Positions 37,439 through 48,633 of a DNA stretch of 64,000 nt are shown here, piece after piece. Position 1 is the first letter of the stretch; each line of letters starts with the position of its first letter. The stretch covers positions 42,517,898 to 42,581,897 of the forward strand of contig OX359275.1 of the NCBI GenBank assembly GCA_947179155.2. The letters run 5' to 3'. Source of the DNA: Hedera helix (Eukaryota > Streptophyta > Magnoliopsida > Apiales > Araliaceae). A program made the translations under genes and the position numbers. The notes under the pieces were generated by a model, which saw nothing but the letters and a program-made list of their open reading frames with translations, was not told where the DNA came from and made no database searches.

Positions 37439-39149
37439 CTCCCGTTTAAAAAGTTAATGACAGTTAATGAGAAAGGAATATACAATTAGGGTTGTAAACG
37501 AGTTGAATCGATTCGAATTTTAAGTTGCTTGGATTCAACTAGTAAGATTAAATTTATACTCAAATTCGATTCGGATTCGAACTATATTTTAAAAATTTTA
37601 TTCAGATTCGACTCGACTTGAATTTTATTTACTCGAATTCGATCTGACTCGAATCGAATTATATTCAAACTACTTACGAACTTCAAATTCAAACTCGAAT
37701 TTAAGTATTCATATAGTAACTAACTTTATAATACATACAATTACTAACTAAACTTATTATTTTACTTAGAAATGAGAAAATATAATTACAAGTACACTTT
37801 ACAAATATAAAATTATAATTAATGTGACGCCCCCAAATCTAGGCCCACACAGCCCAAACTTGAGTCGTCAAAAGACTACAACAAAATTATTACAACAAAG
37901 CACAACGTACAACAATACAGTGTAACTAAGTCTTCACTATTATTGCCACACTATTTTACAACACGTGAAGACTACGACAGCTATTCCTCAGACTCTCACT
38001 CCATTCCCCGGCTAGACCCTGTTACGTTTTCATCTCCTGTTGAAAAACAATGGAACAAAAGAAAGGGGTGAGCTCAAATAGCCCAGTAAGAAATATCATG
38101 ACTAAGATAATGACGAATAAATTATCATTAGTCTTCAACAGTTGATTTCTGAATACAATAGACTACAAGGTTTATATCAAAAACTGTAGTTAAATTCTTA
38201 AACAATGTTCAGATCAATAATAGCAGCGGAATGAGCAATCTATTAGAAGAATAATGCAGACTATAATGTCCACTCGCTTCTCTTTTTAGTAAAAATATCA
38301 TCAACTTTTATCATCTGAAATACCATTAGTCAAGATAATACAACTTCACAGTTCCTGGTCATAATCATGCAGATCAAAAGTTCATCTTTGCACTACGGGC
38401 CAAAGATATTCAATAAAGCACCAACGGTCATGATTATACCAGATTCAGCCTTTGGTCATAATTATACCAACCAACAGTTCATCTTTGCACTACGGGCCAA
38501 AGAGAACATTCACCACGTGTCATAAAAGACACCGAACAGATGTATCGCCTTTAACCTAGTATATCGCCTTTAACCTATCATCTGTTCAACAATTATATCA
38601 CATCTGTGCCCCCGGCCACAGATATTCACAACAGCTTGATTCTTGATGATTAATACAAATAACAGTGATACAAATGATGAACAGAAGAACAGGATAAACA
38701 ATAAGTATCGGAAGTTTACTTTGTGCAGATTCAAATAATGTCCAAATTGCCAACATGATGTGGAGTGAAATTTAAAAATGATATTCAAGATCCACAGTTC
38801 AGAATAACGATTACAGTTCAATAGAAATGTTCAGAAAATAGGAAGGTTCAGTTGAAATTCAACTATTATGGAACATATAATATTTTCAGGAATTATAGAA
38901 GCAATAGTTCCATAATAAGTTTCGATTTAGGTGTATGGAAGAAAATAATATCCCTTACCGTAGCAGGTTTGATTAACAAAAGGTGAAGGGAATTAATATC
39001 CCTTACCATAGTAAGTTTGAATAATGGAAGATGAAAAAGATGGTATCCCTTATGAGTATAAAGGAAAATGATATCACTTACGAATATGGAATAAAAGTGT
39101 CATGTGATAATTCGTGTAGACAAATTATTTCCACACGAGACAAATAAAA

Positions 39150-39415
39150 AGGGTTATTCACCAACAGGCGATAATCCGCACCGTAAGGTTATTCCCATCA
39201 ATTTGAATACGAATAGTTATTCACCAAACATGCGTAATCCGCACCGTAAGGTTATTCCCACAATTTAATAGAATTTGAACACGAAGAGTTATTCACCAAA
39301 CAGGCGATAATCCGCACCGTAAGGTTATTCTCAAAGATTAATAAAGAATGAATACAAAAGGTTATTCACCAACAGGCGGTAAACCGCGCCGTAAGGTTAT
39401 TCCCACAATTTAATA
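39150..39415 (-). repeat. ~73 bp tandem repeat (four units) in LTR copy B
   Basis: Four units carry GTAAGGTTATTCCCA-type sequence and an ACAGGCGATAATCCGCACC core. They are homologous to the three-unit block at 8548-8745 in the other LTR copy. Confidence 0.82.
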
Positions 39416-39987
39416 CATGGAAATAAATGGCACAAGAAAGAAACGATATTATTTTCGAGAATCAAAGAATGATAATCCCTTCAAGTAAGAAAGAAAATAA
39501 TATTCATTTATGATGATGAAAAGAGTGATACCCCTTACCTTAACACGTGACTGGATATTGATTTAAATGAGGTTGATCAACCTATATTTTTATAATAAAA
39601 TTAGTAATTACCACATATAAATTTCAAAGTGTATGATAACTCGTATAATATGAATTATCAAAATTATATATATTTAACATAATTTTTGTAGTATAATATA
39701 ACTACTTTTAAATAGTTTTAAAAATAATATTCCAAAATAAATCTTCCAAAGAAAGCTTTTAAAAATGAATTTTCTTAAAGAAGAGTCTTCTAAAGGAAGA
39801 TTTGTGAATACCGTGAAAAATAGGAATTTATAAAATTACTACTCTTTAATAAAAGACTTACTTAAAAAATTCCTGCACTCCTTTTGGCTTTCAAACTCTC
39901 AAAATAACCTTACTATTCTCAGAGAAAACTTATAAAATTCTTATAGAAAAATTTTATGTTTTAGGTGTGATTTTTCTATTCAGCTGA

Positions 39988-40004
39988 ACAAGCTATTTAT
40001 AGGA
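39988..40004 (-). promoter_or_regulatory. LTR TATA box (copy B)
   Basis: On the minus strand CTCCTATAAATAGCTTG is a good TATA consensus in the copy-specific central segment, in the place expected for the end of U3. Confidence 0.6.
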
Positions 40005-40199
40005 GAAATAAGGGCACTATGCGGTAGGTGAATTGCTGGCGTGCTGCACGCCAGCCTTGATTTTCAATTGTGGCAGCGCAGTCGGCTGCCAACCCTTCAG
40101 CACAAATTCACATTTTGATTTTCATGTGGGCCCCATATGGGTCCCACATGTTACTATTCACGTTACTATTCACGTTACTATTTCAAATAGTAAAATTAA

Positions 40200-40202
40200 T
40201 TA

Positions 40203-40239
<37 letters not shown>

Positions 40240-40245
40240 ATTTAT
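40200..40245. repeat. (TTTA)n microsatellite in LTR copy B
   Basis: A run of TTTATTTATTTA units next to three copies of TTACTATTCACG (40149-40180). Both lie in the LTR segment that copy A lacks. Confidence 0.7.
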
Positions 40246-41274
40246 TCTTCCTATGGGTCCAACATATAAAATAAAATAATGCTACAACAATAATTCAACA
40301 ATAATGTAATAAACACGTTACAGATTATTATTAATTTAATAATATAAATTACAATATATTTGCTACTGTGACAATTATTAGGTTCAATAATTTTAAAAAC
40401 AGTGCAGCAACAATTATTGAGTCAATGATATGAAATATAGTGTAATGACAATTATTGAATCAATAATGCAAAATACTGTGTAGCAACAATTATTGAATTG
40501 ATAACATAAAATATTATGCAGCGACAATTATTGATGAAATGGTGTGCAACAGTTACGGTGTCAATTATCAGATCAATAATACGAGACACTGTGCAATACC
40601 GTGTGCTACTGTAGAATATCGTGTGCCACAATAAAATACCATAAATTACCGTATGCTACTATTCTTTTATCACTGGTATTTTAACAGTTAACACTGTTGA
40701 CTATTTTTATTTAAAAAGGTTACTTCTGTCGTTTTTTATATCCGACAAATATTCCGTTGTGGGGTCCACCAATAATTAGTTATTTCGGCGCCGTCGTACG
40801 GCCCGAATATTCCCCGACAAAACGAATATTATCCGACAAAATAAAATTTGCACATAACATCCTTAACTTTAAACTTTATCGATTTAACCACTTACTGTTT
40901 CAGGAAAAATATATACGAAGAAAAATTAAATTTTATATTTCATAAAATTCGGGGTCTTACAATTAAAATTACAAATAAAAAAATAATTACTAATTATTCA
41001 AATTTTGTTAATTGTGTATATATTTTAAAAGAATGTATCGAGTATCTATTTAAATATATATCAATTGAGTATGTATCGAATTTTGATTGAAAATTCGAGT
41101 AGTTTGAATGCTAAACGAGTCGAGTATAACCTTACTCAGATTGTACTCGTATTTTTATTTGAGCTATTTTTTGTGCTTAAATTTAAATCATATTATTAAC
41201 GAATTCGAGTCGAACTCATATTTTTTCGAATCGAGCCCAAACTATTTAAGTCGAGTTATAGCCTTATATACAAT

Positions 41275-41996
41275 GTCTTTTGTTCTAAACACAAAAGATG
41301 CAAAATTGATAATATTTTCACATAAGAAAAAAAATTCATATGGGAATGTACTTTCTTTGATTTTAAAATTAATGAGAGTAAATATTGATCTGCATAAATT
41401 TGTACAATATCTAGGTTTAAGAATTATTCCCTTACATAATTTTTTTAAACAAATAACTTATATTTATTTTTACTAAGCTCAATATCTAGCTATTCTAGAG
41501 TCCTGTACTCAATTCTGTAATTTTCCTGACAGAGAAGATTAGTTCAGTAGTACTCCAAAGAGCTTTTTCTAGTTCTAACAGCTTATGGCTGAAGCCTGAT
41601 AAGATGTCTAATCCAACAGTTCCAAAAAAATAAAAAAACTAATTTGTGAACATTGAGGATATAATTTGTTTCGCATATACCCTTCAACAATAAGTTGTTA
41701 GTTTATCGGTATAATTTGATAATAAAATCATAATAGTAAACTTAAGGACATGGTGCCGAGGGAGTATTAATTAGCTTCCTTGGACATTCTCAATCTCTTT
41801 GTGATAATTACATTACTGTTGGTTTTCCATCTATTACTGTTAAATCAAGACATAAACTCCAATTTCAGGCTTAAAGGAAAAACTGTCCTACAGTCCCCAC
41901 CTTCCTCTGCTTTTTTAACTTCCCCCCGCCCCGGGGCCCTCTTCCTGAATTTATATAAATGCTCCTTCCTGCATTAGGAAAATCGTGAGAGTGATT
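41275..41996. promoter_or_regulatory. Upstream region of the mannanase gene
   Basis: AT-rich DNA, then a pyrimidine-rich leader around 41880-41945. TTTATATAAATGC at about 41950 is TATA-like but close to the start codon, so the transcription start is uncertain. Confidence 0.4.
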
Positions 41997-43991
41997 ATGA
42001 GAGATATGAAGCATTTTATATTAACACTCTTTCTTGCTGCTCTTTTCATCCAACAGCAGTCTTTTGTTGTTAAAGTTGAAGCTGGGAATGGCTTCATCAC
42101 AACCAGAGGAGTTCATTTTATGTTGAATGGCAGTCCTTATTATGCTAATGGCTTCAATGCCTACTGGTTGATGTTTTTGGCTTCTGACCCATCTCAGAGA
42201 CCTAAAGTTTCAGCTGCATTCAGTGAAGCTTCTAGCCATGGCCTTACCGTTGCAAGAACTTGGGCTTTTAGTGATGGTGGATACAGGCCCTTGCAATTCT
42301 CTCCTGGATCTTATAATGAGCAAACATTTAAGGTGATATCTTTTTCAAACATTTTCTATATTTTACTTACATTTTATGTGTATGTACTGTTTTTTTTAAG
42401 CTTACCTTTATTCTGGTTCAAAGGGGTTGGATTTTGTTGTGGCTGAGGCCAGAAGATATGGAATTAAGCTTGTACTGAGCTTGGTAAATAACTACGAGAG
42501 CTTTGGGGGTAAAAAGCAGTATGTGAATTGGGCCAGAAATCAAGGGCAATACCTGACATCTGATGATGATTTCTTTAGAAATTATGTTGTTAAGGGATAT
42601 TATAAGAACCATGTAAAGGTAATTGGTAGATTTATTTCCTCTCTTTCACCCCATACCATTTTCTTATTGTTTCTTGATTTGGATTTCTTTGATATTCGTG
42701 CTGGGAATTTGCTAAACCTTTTCTTAATTATAAGCTAAACTTGTAGTATTATTTATGAGTGGTGTTTCTATTGCAGACTGTTCTTAACAGATATAATACC
42801 ATTACTGGGGTTGTTTACAAGAATGACCCAACAATCATGGCCTGGGAGCTTATGAATGAGCCCAGATGCACTTCAGATCCATCAGGCCGGACTATTCAGG
42901 TTATCCATGACCATCAGAGCTGACCTTTTCACACTAAGCTGGTTCCCCAAAAAAACACAACATGAGATTATGATATTTTCATACGTAGGACCCACATGTA
43001 GTGTTTATAACGACGGTTTAATTGTCGTTATACATTTATGCCAACACTTTTGGTGGGACCTATATGTGAAAATATCAAAATTTCATGTGAAAATATCAGT
43101 TTCCTTAATCTATGATTCTGATATTTGCCCAAACCACAGTTTGTACCTACCGTAACTAGTCGTATTTGTAGACGGTAAACTGATTTAATCTTCCTTATTA
43201 ATGAAATCTTACTTCAGACTTGATTTAAATCTCTTACTATATGACATGACAGGCCTGGATAATGGAAATGGCTTCTCATGTGAAGTCAATAGACAGAAAT
43301 CACTTGCTGGAAGCTGGTTTAGAAGGATTTTACGGACAAACAACACTTCTGAGGAAGGCACTCAATCCTGGATTTGAAATAGGAACCGACTTCATAGCCA
43401 ACAATCGGATTCCTGGCATCGACTTTGCTACTGCTCACTCCTATCCTGATCAATGGTAATTATCAGTTACTGCAGGAAAAAACAAACGAACGAGATATAG
43501 TAAATTTAATTGTTTGGCCTTTTTGCATGATCAGGCTATCTAGCTCAAACGACCCAAACCAACTCGCTTTTACAAACAAATGGCTTGACACCCACATTCA
43601 TGATGCACAATATGTTCTTCGGAAGCCATTACTCATCACAGAATTTGGAAAATCTGGTAAAGATTCTGGTTTCACCCCGTATCAGAGGGACCTTTTGTTC
43701 AACACAGTTTACTACAAAGTATACGCGTCAGCCAAGCGCGGTGGTGCAGCTGCTGGAGGACTGTTCTGGCAACTTTTAACTGAAGGCATGGACTCATTCC
43801 GAGATGGGTACGAGATAATTTTGAGCCAGAGTCCCTCAACTGCAAACATGATTGCCCAACAGTGTCACAAACTCTCTCAGATTCGGAAAATATATGCAAG
43901 AATGGCCAACGTTGAGAGGTGGAAGAGGGCAAGGGCTGCTAGGAGGGCGGAATGGTTGGCTAGAAACAAGGGCAAGCGTATCGGACACTAG
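41997..43991 (+). CDS. Mannan endo-1,4-beta-mannosidase, GH5 family (437 aa)
   Basis: Exons 41997-42332, 42424-42618, 42777-42899, 43253-43455 and 43535-43991 join in frame (1314 nt). The first ATG in frame is 41997; an earlier GTG at 41985 is not a plausible plant start. An N-terminal hydrophobic stretch (FILTLFLAALFIQ) followed by KVEAG is a signal peptide cleaved near residue 30, so the enzyme is secreted to the cell wall. Catalytic residues of the GH5_7 group are visible: the acid/base Glu at about 205 in WELMNEPR, and the nucleophile Glu at about 322 in LLITEFG. ARTWAFSDGG and GLDFVVAEA are also conserved. It cleaves internal beta-1,4 bonds in mannans and galactoglucomannans, acting in wall loosening. 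The C-terminus is unusually basic (RWKRARAARRAEW), as in some plant MAN isoforms. Confidence 0.95.
42971..43077. repeat. Imperfect hairpin / small MITE in mannanase intron 3
   Basis: TGATATTTTCATACGTAGG at the left pairs with the right end ATATGTGAAAATATCA. The centre holds a perfect inverted TATAACGAC / GTCGTTATA around eight bases. 107 bp, non-coding, wholly within the intron 42900-43252. Confidence 0.6.
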
Positions 43992-44373
43992 TAAGGAATC
44001 TCATTCATCCATACTTATTATATGTAGTGTGTGTGTTTCGTTTTGTTCAAGTGAAGTTCCCAAATCCTTCGTATGTTTTCAGAAGATGATTTCTCTCTTT
44101 AGAGATGAATGCAAGTAGTTCGTCCAGGAGGGGACATACATACCGCAGCTGAATTCATAGCGTTTAATACTCCAGTGTTGAGAGTGTTTATGTAACCTCA
44201 ACACAATATTTGCTTACAAGTGCTAATTATATTAATACAGATTTCCTAAATTCCTAGATTATATTAATACATAAAAAATTTTGTTTTTTGTATTATTGTT
44301 TTACATCAAATCATTATCTAATGTATTCATTCAACATAATTAACTTATTTGATATTTATGTCTAAATTCCCAC
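43992..44373. other. Mannanase 3' UTR and left flank of the segmental duplication
   Basis: 3' UTR of the mannanase gene, then AT-rich DNA up to the duplication boundary at 44374. No other gene. Confidence 0.5.
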
Positions 44374-45162
44374 CAAATTCGAATCCACAAAGACCCCACC
44401 AAGGCGCCAACAACCACTTGGCTGACGGTATGAAATTGCTGGGAAACCCGTAACCATGACTGCAAAAACAGCAACACACCACGAGAAATCTACAGTTCTG
44501 GGCGTTTTAATTTTTCCTTTAAGACGGTCTGTAAAAATAAGGAACCCATAAGACATCTAATCTAGTGGACACAGATTGGTCAATTAAATTAACCAATAAA
44601 CTAGATATATATATATACACAAGAACACATTGTTTTTCTATGATAAACTAGTTAGAAATAACAACAAATGAAGGAAATAAATCTTTATATCTACTTTATA
44701 TCAAACCTAGCTTCCAATATGATTACAGTTCAGGAAAGATGAGGGTTCTTATTGGAATTTGTCAGTTATCAAAAAAACATTTTTAAGTTTGTACAAGTAT
44801 TTTTGCTCTACATCACTAGCTTTACCGTCGCCTAGCTGTTAAACTGATTACAAGTCTGGAAGATTAAATTAACAAGTAATTTCACAAGAATATGATCTCC
44901 TATAAATGACAGGGAAGTTACAGGTGTATTGGGTACGTGTTACTATTATATACGAGTACTAAGAAAGTCCATTAAAAGAGTTCAGATGATACATACAAAA
45001 TGGGAACCAAGTGCCAAGAGACCCCCCAGCAAGAGTTGTTGCAAGTCCATTCACCCCAAGCCATTCCATTACTTCAATAGTCACCAGTAAAAGGGAATAT
45101 TGCAAATTAGAAACGGTAATCTTTTTACTTATTTATGTAAATAAAGGGCCATTCCATGAGTA

Positions 45163-45188
45163 TATATATATATATATATATATATATG
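45163..45188. repeat. (AT)n microsatellite, unit 1
   Basis: A run of AT dinucleotides. The equivalent tract in unit 2 (57330-57362) is longer, a length difference gained after the duplication. Confidence 0.8.
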
Positions 45189-46136
45189 CTTATAAAAGAA
45201 ATCGAGATTATCTCTTGGGAAAAAAGTTCTTCCGTAGAGTTTCCAAAACTCCACATAAGAACTTTGGGGCGAAAGGGCACACTGCACACCCAAAGAGTTG
45301 TGGTTGCTGCCAATGGCGGACCCATAAATTTTTGGTTCTAGAGACGAATTTTCTCTGAAATAAATTTATTTTAAACAAAATATAAAGATTTCTTTTACCC
45401 CTATATATATATAGAAAGGTTCTAAATAAACTGTCAGTAATTTTTTTTTCCGGTATAACGTTTTTAATACATAAAGTATTGATATTTTATGTTTTTCATT
45501 TAAAAAAGAACAATATATGCAAATTTCTTCAGACATGTTAAAATTGAAATACAAAGATATTATTAATTTGCTATATTATAAAAATGAATGAAACTTTTAT
45601 TGCATTTTAATTTACTAGTAGTATAAAATGACATGATCTTAAATTTATCATCACAATTAACTAAACACTCAATAAATTTAAAATGGAGTTAAATATGAAA
45701 TATAAATATATCCTTAAAATTCATAAAATTTATAAATGTGATTCTTTTTTGAGGAACGGAGAAGAGTAATTATGATTGTATTGTCTAAAATTAAATTCAT
45801 TGATACTGATATTAATCATTATGATTTTATATTTTTAGAAATATGCAAATAGGTACCCTTTATATTAAAAAAATTCGGAAAAGTCCCGGGGGCGCGGCCC
45901 CCACTGCCCCCAGTTCCCTGGTTGTGGGGTGCCTCCATAAAGAATGAAAAATAAAAAAACTTCATTTAGATAGCAATAGGCATTAGGCAAGAATATTAAG
46001 TGTTATATCTTCTTCCCTGGAGACCTGTCTAGATTGTGATTATTAGAAGAATAAATCTAAAATGCTTGCACATTAATACTAAGGATTAACTACAATCTGA
46101 TACACCATGATTGTAGTAAAGAAAACAAATTATATA

Positions 46137-46422
46137 GTCTCTTTGTTCCAAAATTAAAAATATATTTCTAAAACGACGATTTTTAATGATAATTTTATTT
46201 TTTCAAATACATCCATAACATTTGCTAGATATGTTATAGTAGTTTACTCAATCTAACCTGGTATACAAGTAATGATGGTAGTACTCAATCTACCTAGCTA
46301 GTATATAAGTAATTGAATATTAAAAACTTCATGTGACTTTATAATTTTAAAAAAAAAAAGTATCTATAATTTTAGAACATGCTACAAAGAAAAATATATA
46401 TTTAATTTTGAAATGGAGTGAG
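46137..46422. mobile_element. Stowaway-like MITE, unit 1 copy
   Basis: Left end GTCTCTTTGTTCCAAAATTA and right end TTAATTTTGAAATGGAGTGAG form imperfect inverted repeats between TA dinucleotides (46135-46136 and 46423-46424). About 286 bp, AT-rich. It lies in an LPPE intron and was duplicated with it. Confidence 0.65.
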
Positions 46423-48362
46423 TACTGCATTCAAATAATATCACATGAGATCCCGTTTCACATGGGACCAAGTTATTATGCATGTGAGATGAATTTTGTG
46501 TAACTAGCATATTTCTTTGTGAAAATAGCAGTTCCATTTAATTATATCAGTTTAGAAAGTGGAGCAAGATAGTTACTTGACAGATTAGCGACGAAAACAC
46601 TGAAGAATATTGACTACATGTGAGGATGGCATTCCAGGATCAGATTTCAAGGTAGGAAAAGGTCGCCCCTGTTTTAGTATCTGCTTTAGAGTGATCGAGA
46701 GCCCACCATTTAGATAAGCACCCAAAATTAACCACAACGCTTTAGTATCATGCCTCAAATGGATGACTGTATAAAAAAAGGCTATCAAAAAGCCACTTGC
46801 CCTGCAGTCAAAGAATTTATTCCTTAGAAATCATAAGAAAAGTGTTATCATTTTAATAATGAAAGAACAGCACTTACATGCTACTAAGATTGCAAACAGT
46901 AGCTTCAAAAAACTTCAGATAAATGTACAAATAGTTTAATCATATTGGGCAATGTATTTAAACTCACGAAGATGACAGTAAAGCCAATGATTAAATAACA
47001 TAAATATCAATTATGCGCCAAAAGGCGTTTGAATGGTTCCTAGAAGATTGGGAAAGCAATGCAAATGTTTAATTTGACAAATTGATAAACCAATTCATTA
47101 CAAAAAGTAGTAAACTTCATTTACTCGTGGTCAACTGTGTTGCAAATATCACCCGAGTATTCTTGCTTTGTTTATGTTTTACAGTATGCTAAGCTGGAAT
47201 ATTGGAAGTCTAATCATGTAGAAACCCTCAGCTAGCGCACTAGCATATTCAAGATATCTGGAAAAAATAGCAGAAATGTCGAAGAAATCCTGGATTCTGA
47301 ACATTTTCAACGAAGCCGGAATAATTCTTTTTCATTTTTTTCTGTGGTTGAAGCCTTCTTTTAGATAACGATGAGTAACTTTAATAAATAATCCCTCCTT
47401 AGTCCCTAATGTTAGAATTAGTATCTCTTCGATCGGTTAACTTGTAATGTTCCATATCAGTTCCATTCAAGTTTTGCAATAGATTATTCTCATAAAATCT
47501 GCTACCACTTTCCTTTTTTTTCTTTATTGCTTTTGTTTTTTGATAAATAGCTCTATTTTCTCTCTCCTATCAACAAATTTTCCTTTTATTGTTAAAAATA
47601 ATTTCTTACAAAATCTATTTTGAACCAAAACACTAAGGAAAGGATGTGGGCGGTTGAGAATTCCATAAATGGTTTAGATCGAGTTATACTAGTACATTTT
47701 AATAAGCGATTACCATTACTGATAATGGATCCGACTATGGAAAAATTGAAAATCAACTTTATTATAGTAACTTATAAGATTTTTGATTACATTGTCACCA
47801 ATATACATTTAATGTAATAAAAAACCTTACAACTTACTATAGTGAAGTTAATTTTCAATTTCACCATAACCAAATCACATAATAAGAGAATTTTACACAT
47901 TTCAAGTCATTATTCAAACTATACACGTCACACCTCCCCCCTTTTCCCTCTTTTTTTTCTTATCTATAATCATCGCTCACCAGTTCATCACCAAGCAGTA
48001 CACGATAGAGAGTAAAGGTCAACGAAAATAGAATCTTTTTTTTTTATACAAATCTTAAGCTGTATAAAAATAATCCTATCCTTGTCATCCACATGATGAC
48101 TCTTACTTCTCATACTTCATCGAAAAGTTTCCACCACTGGAGCGCAGACTAGTAAATTTACAGATTTAGACCATAAATTTGGGTATCAAATTAACTAATG
48201 AAAATATCAATTTTCTAAATTTAATATATATATCCAATATGGAAAAGATACTAACCAGATGATTGAGAGTGGATTCTAGTCCACTAGCTGCAAACTCACA
48301 AGAATCGTCAATAGAAACTTCTTGTTCAAGAGCTGAAATCCCTTCATCTCCCTCCCTCTGCG

Positions 48363-48564
48363 TAATAGAGATACTCAGCTTCTTAGACTTGGTCTTCCAT
48401 ATCAGATTGTATAATTCAAATGTATTTAGCTGTCACCCATAGTTATAGGGATTAGTTTGCAACTGTCCTACTTTGTAGGATATTCAATCTTCCTTGCTTA
48501 TCTTCTTATGTATTTATATGGTTGTTCAATCAATACGAAATATAAGCTTTTACAAGTTCTATCA
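48363..48564 (+). repeat. Copia 5' LTR
   Basis: 202 bp, from TAATAGAGATACTCAG to AAGTTCTATCA. It has 10 bp (within CAATCTTCCTTG) that the 3' LTR lacks and is otherwise identical to it. Confidence 0.92.
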
Positions 48565-48633
48565 TGGTATCAGAGCAAAAGCAGAGATAACAAATTTCAA
48601 TTTTTTTTCCCCTATCGGTAGTATTGAACAGCC

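Larger units (their letters stand above)
37823..40961 (-). mobile_element. Long solo LTR, copy B (3.14 kb), nested in a MITE
   Basis: On the minus strand it starts TGTAAGACCCCGAATTTTAT and ends GGGGGCGTCACA, with a perfect 5 bp target duplication ATTAA (37818-37822 and 40962-40966). It is the inverted relative of the LTR at 7074-9926. The outer segments match closely, but the central promoter part (about 39590-40290) is unrelated to that of copy A. No coding region or second LTR. The insertion interrupts a hAT-like MITE, so it is younger than that MITE. Confidence 0.86.
37487..41266. mobile_element. hAT-like MITE split by a solo LTR
   Basis: The left part 37487-37822 begins TAGGGTTGTAAACGAG and is rich in TCGA/ATTCG repeats. 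The right part 40967-41266 ends GTCGAGTTATAGCCTTA with the same composition inverted. Perfect 8 bp target duplications TATACAAT lie at 37479-37486 and 41267-41274, the size made by hAT transposases. Without the inserted LTR and one copy of its target repeat the element would be 636 bp. Confidence 0.78.
44374..48362 (-). pseudogene. LPPE: LPPE-like lipid phosphate phosphatase, decayed copy 1 (3' part)
   Basis: Minus-strand exon relics in order: 48362-48256 (SNGDEG-like, ending GGLESTLNHL), about 46801-46570 (RHDTKALW, then LKQILKQGRPFPTLKSDPGM and PSSH), about 45085-45005 (EVMEWLGVNGLATTLAG) and 44459-44374 (SWLRVSQQFHTVSQVVVGAL). KxxxxxxRP and PSSH are PAP2 phosphatase motifs 1 and 2. SxxxHTxSQVVVG carries motif 3. 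Plant LPP epsilon enzymes dephosphorylate phosphatidic acid in plastids (family knowledge). The exon at 46801 has an extra T that breaks the SKWL-LIAFF frame. Two bases are missing after PSSH. The upstream exon is split by a copia insertion and has lost 4 bp. The 3' end stops at the duplication boundary. Confidence 0.75.

Noticed and set aside
7074..40961. The two long LTRs as the two ends of one giant element
   Set aside because: They are inverted relative to each other and each has its own different 5 bp target duplication, so they are independent insertions.
41985..41996. Upstream GTG as start of the mannanase
   Set aside because: Non-ATG start is unlikely in a plant nuclear gene; the ATG at 41997 precedes a normal signal peptide.
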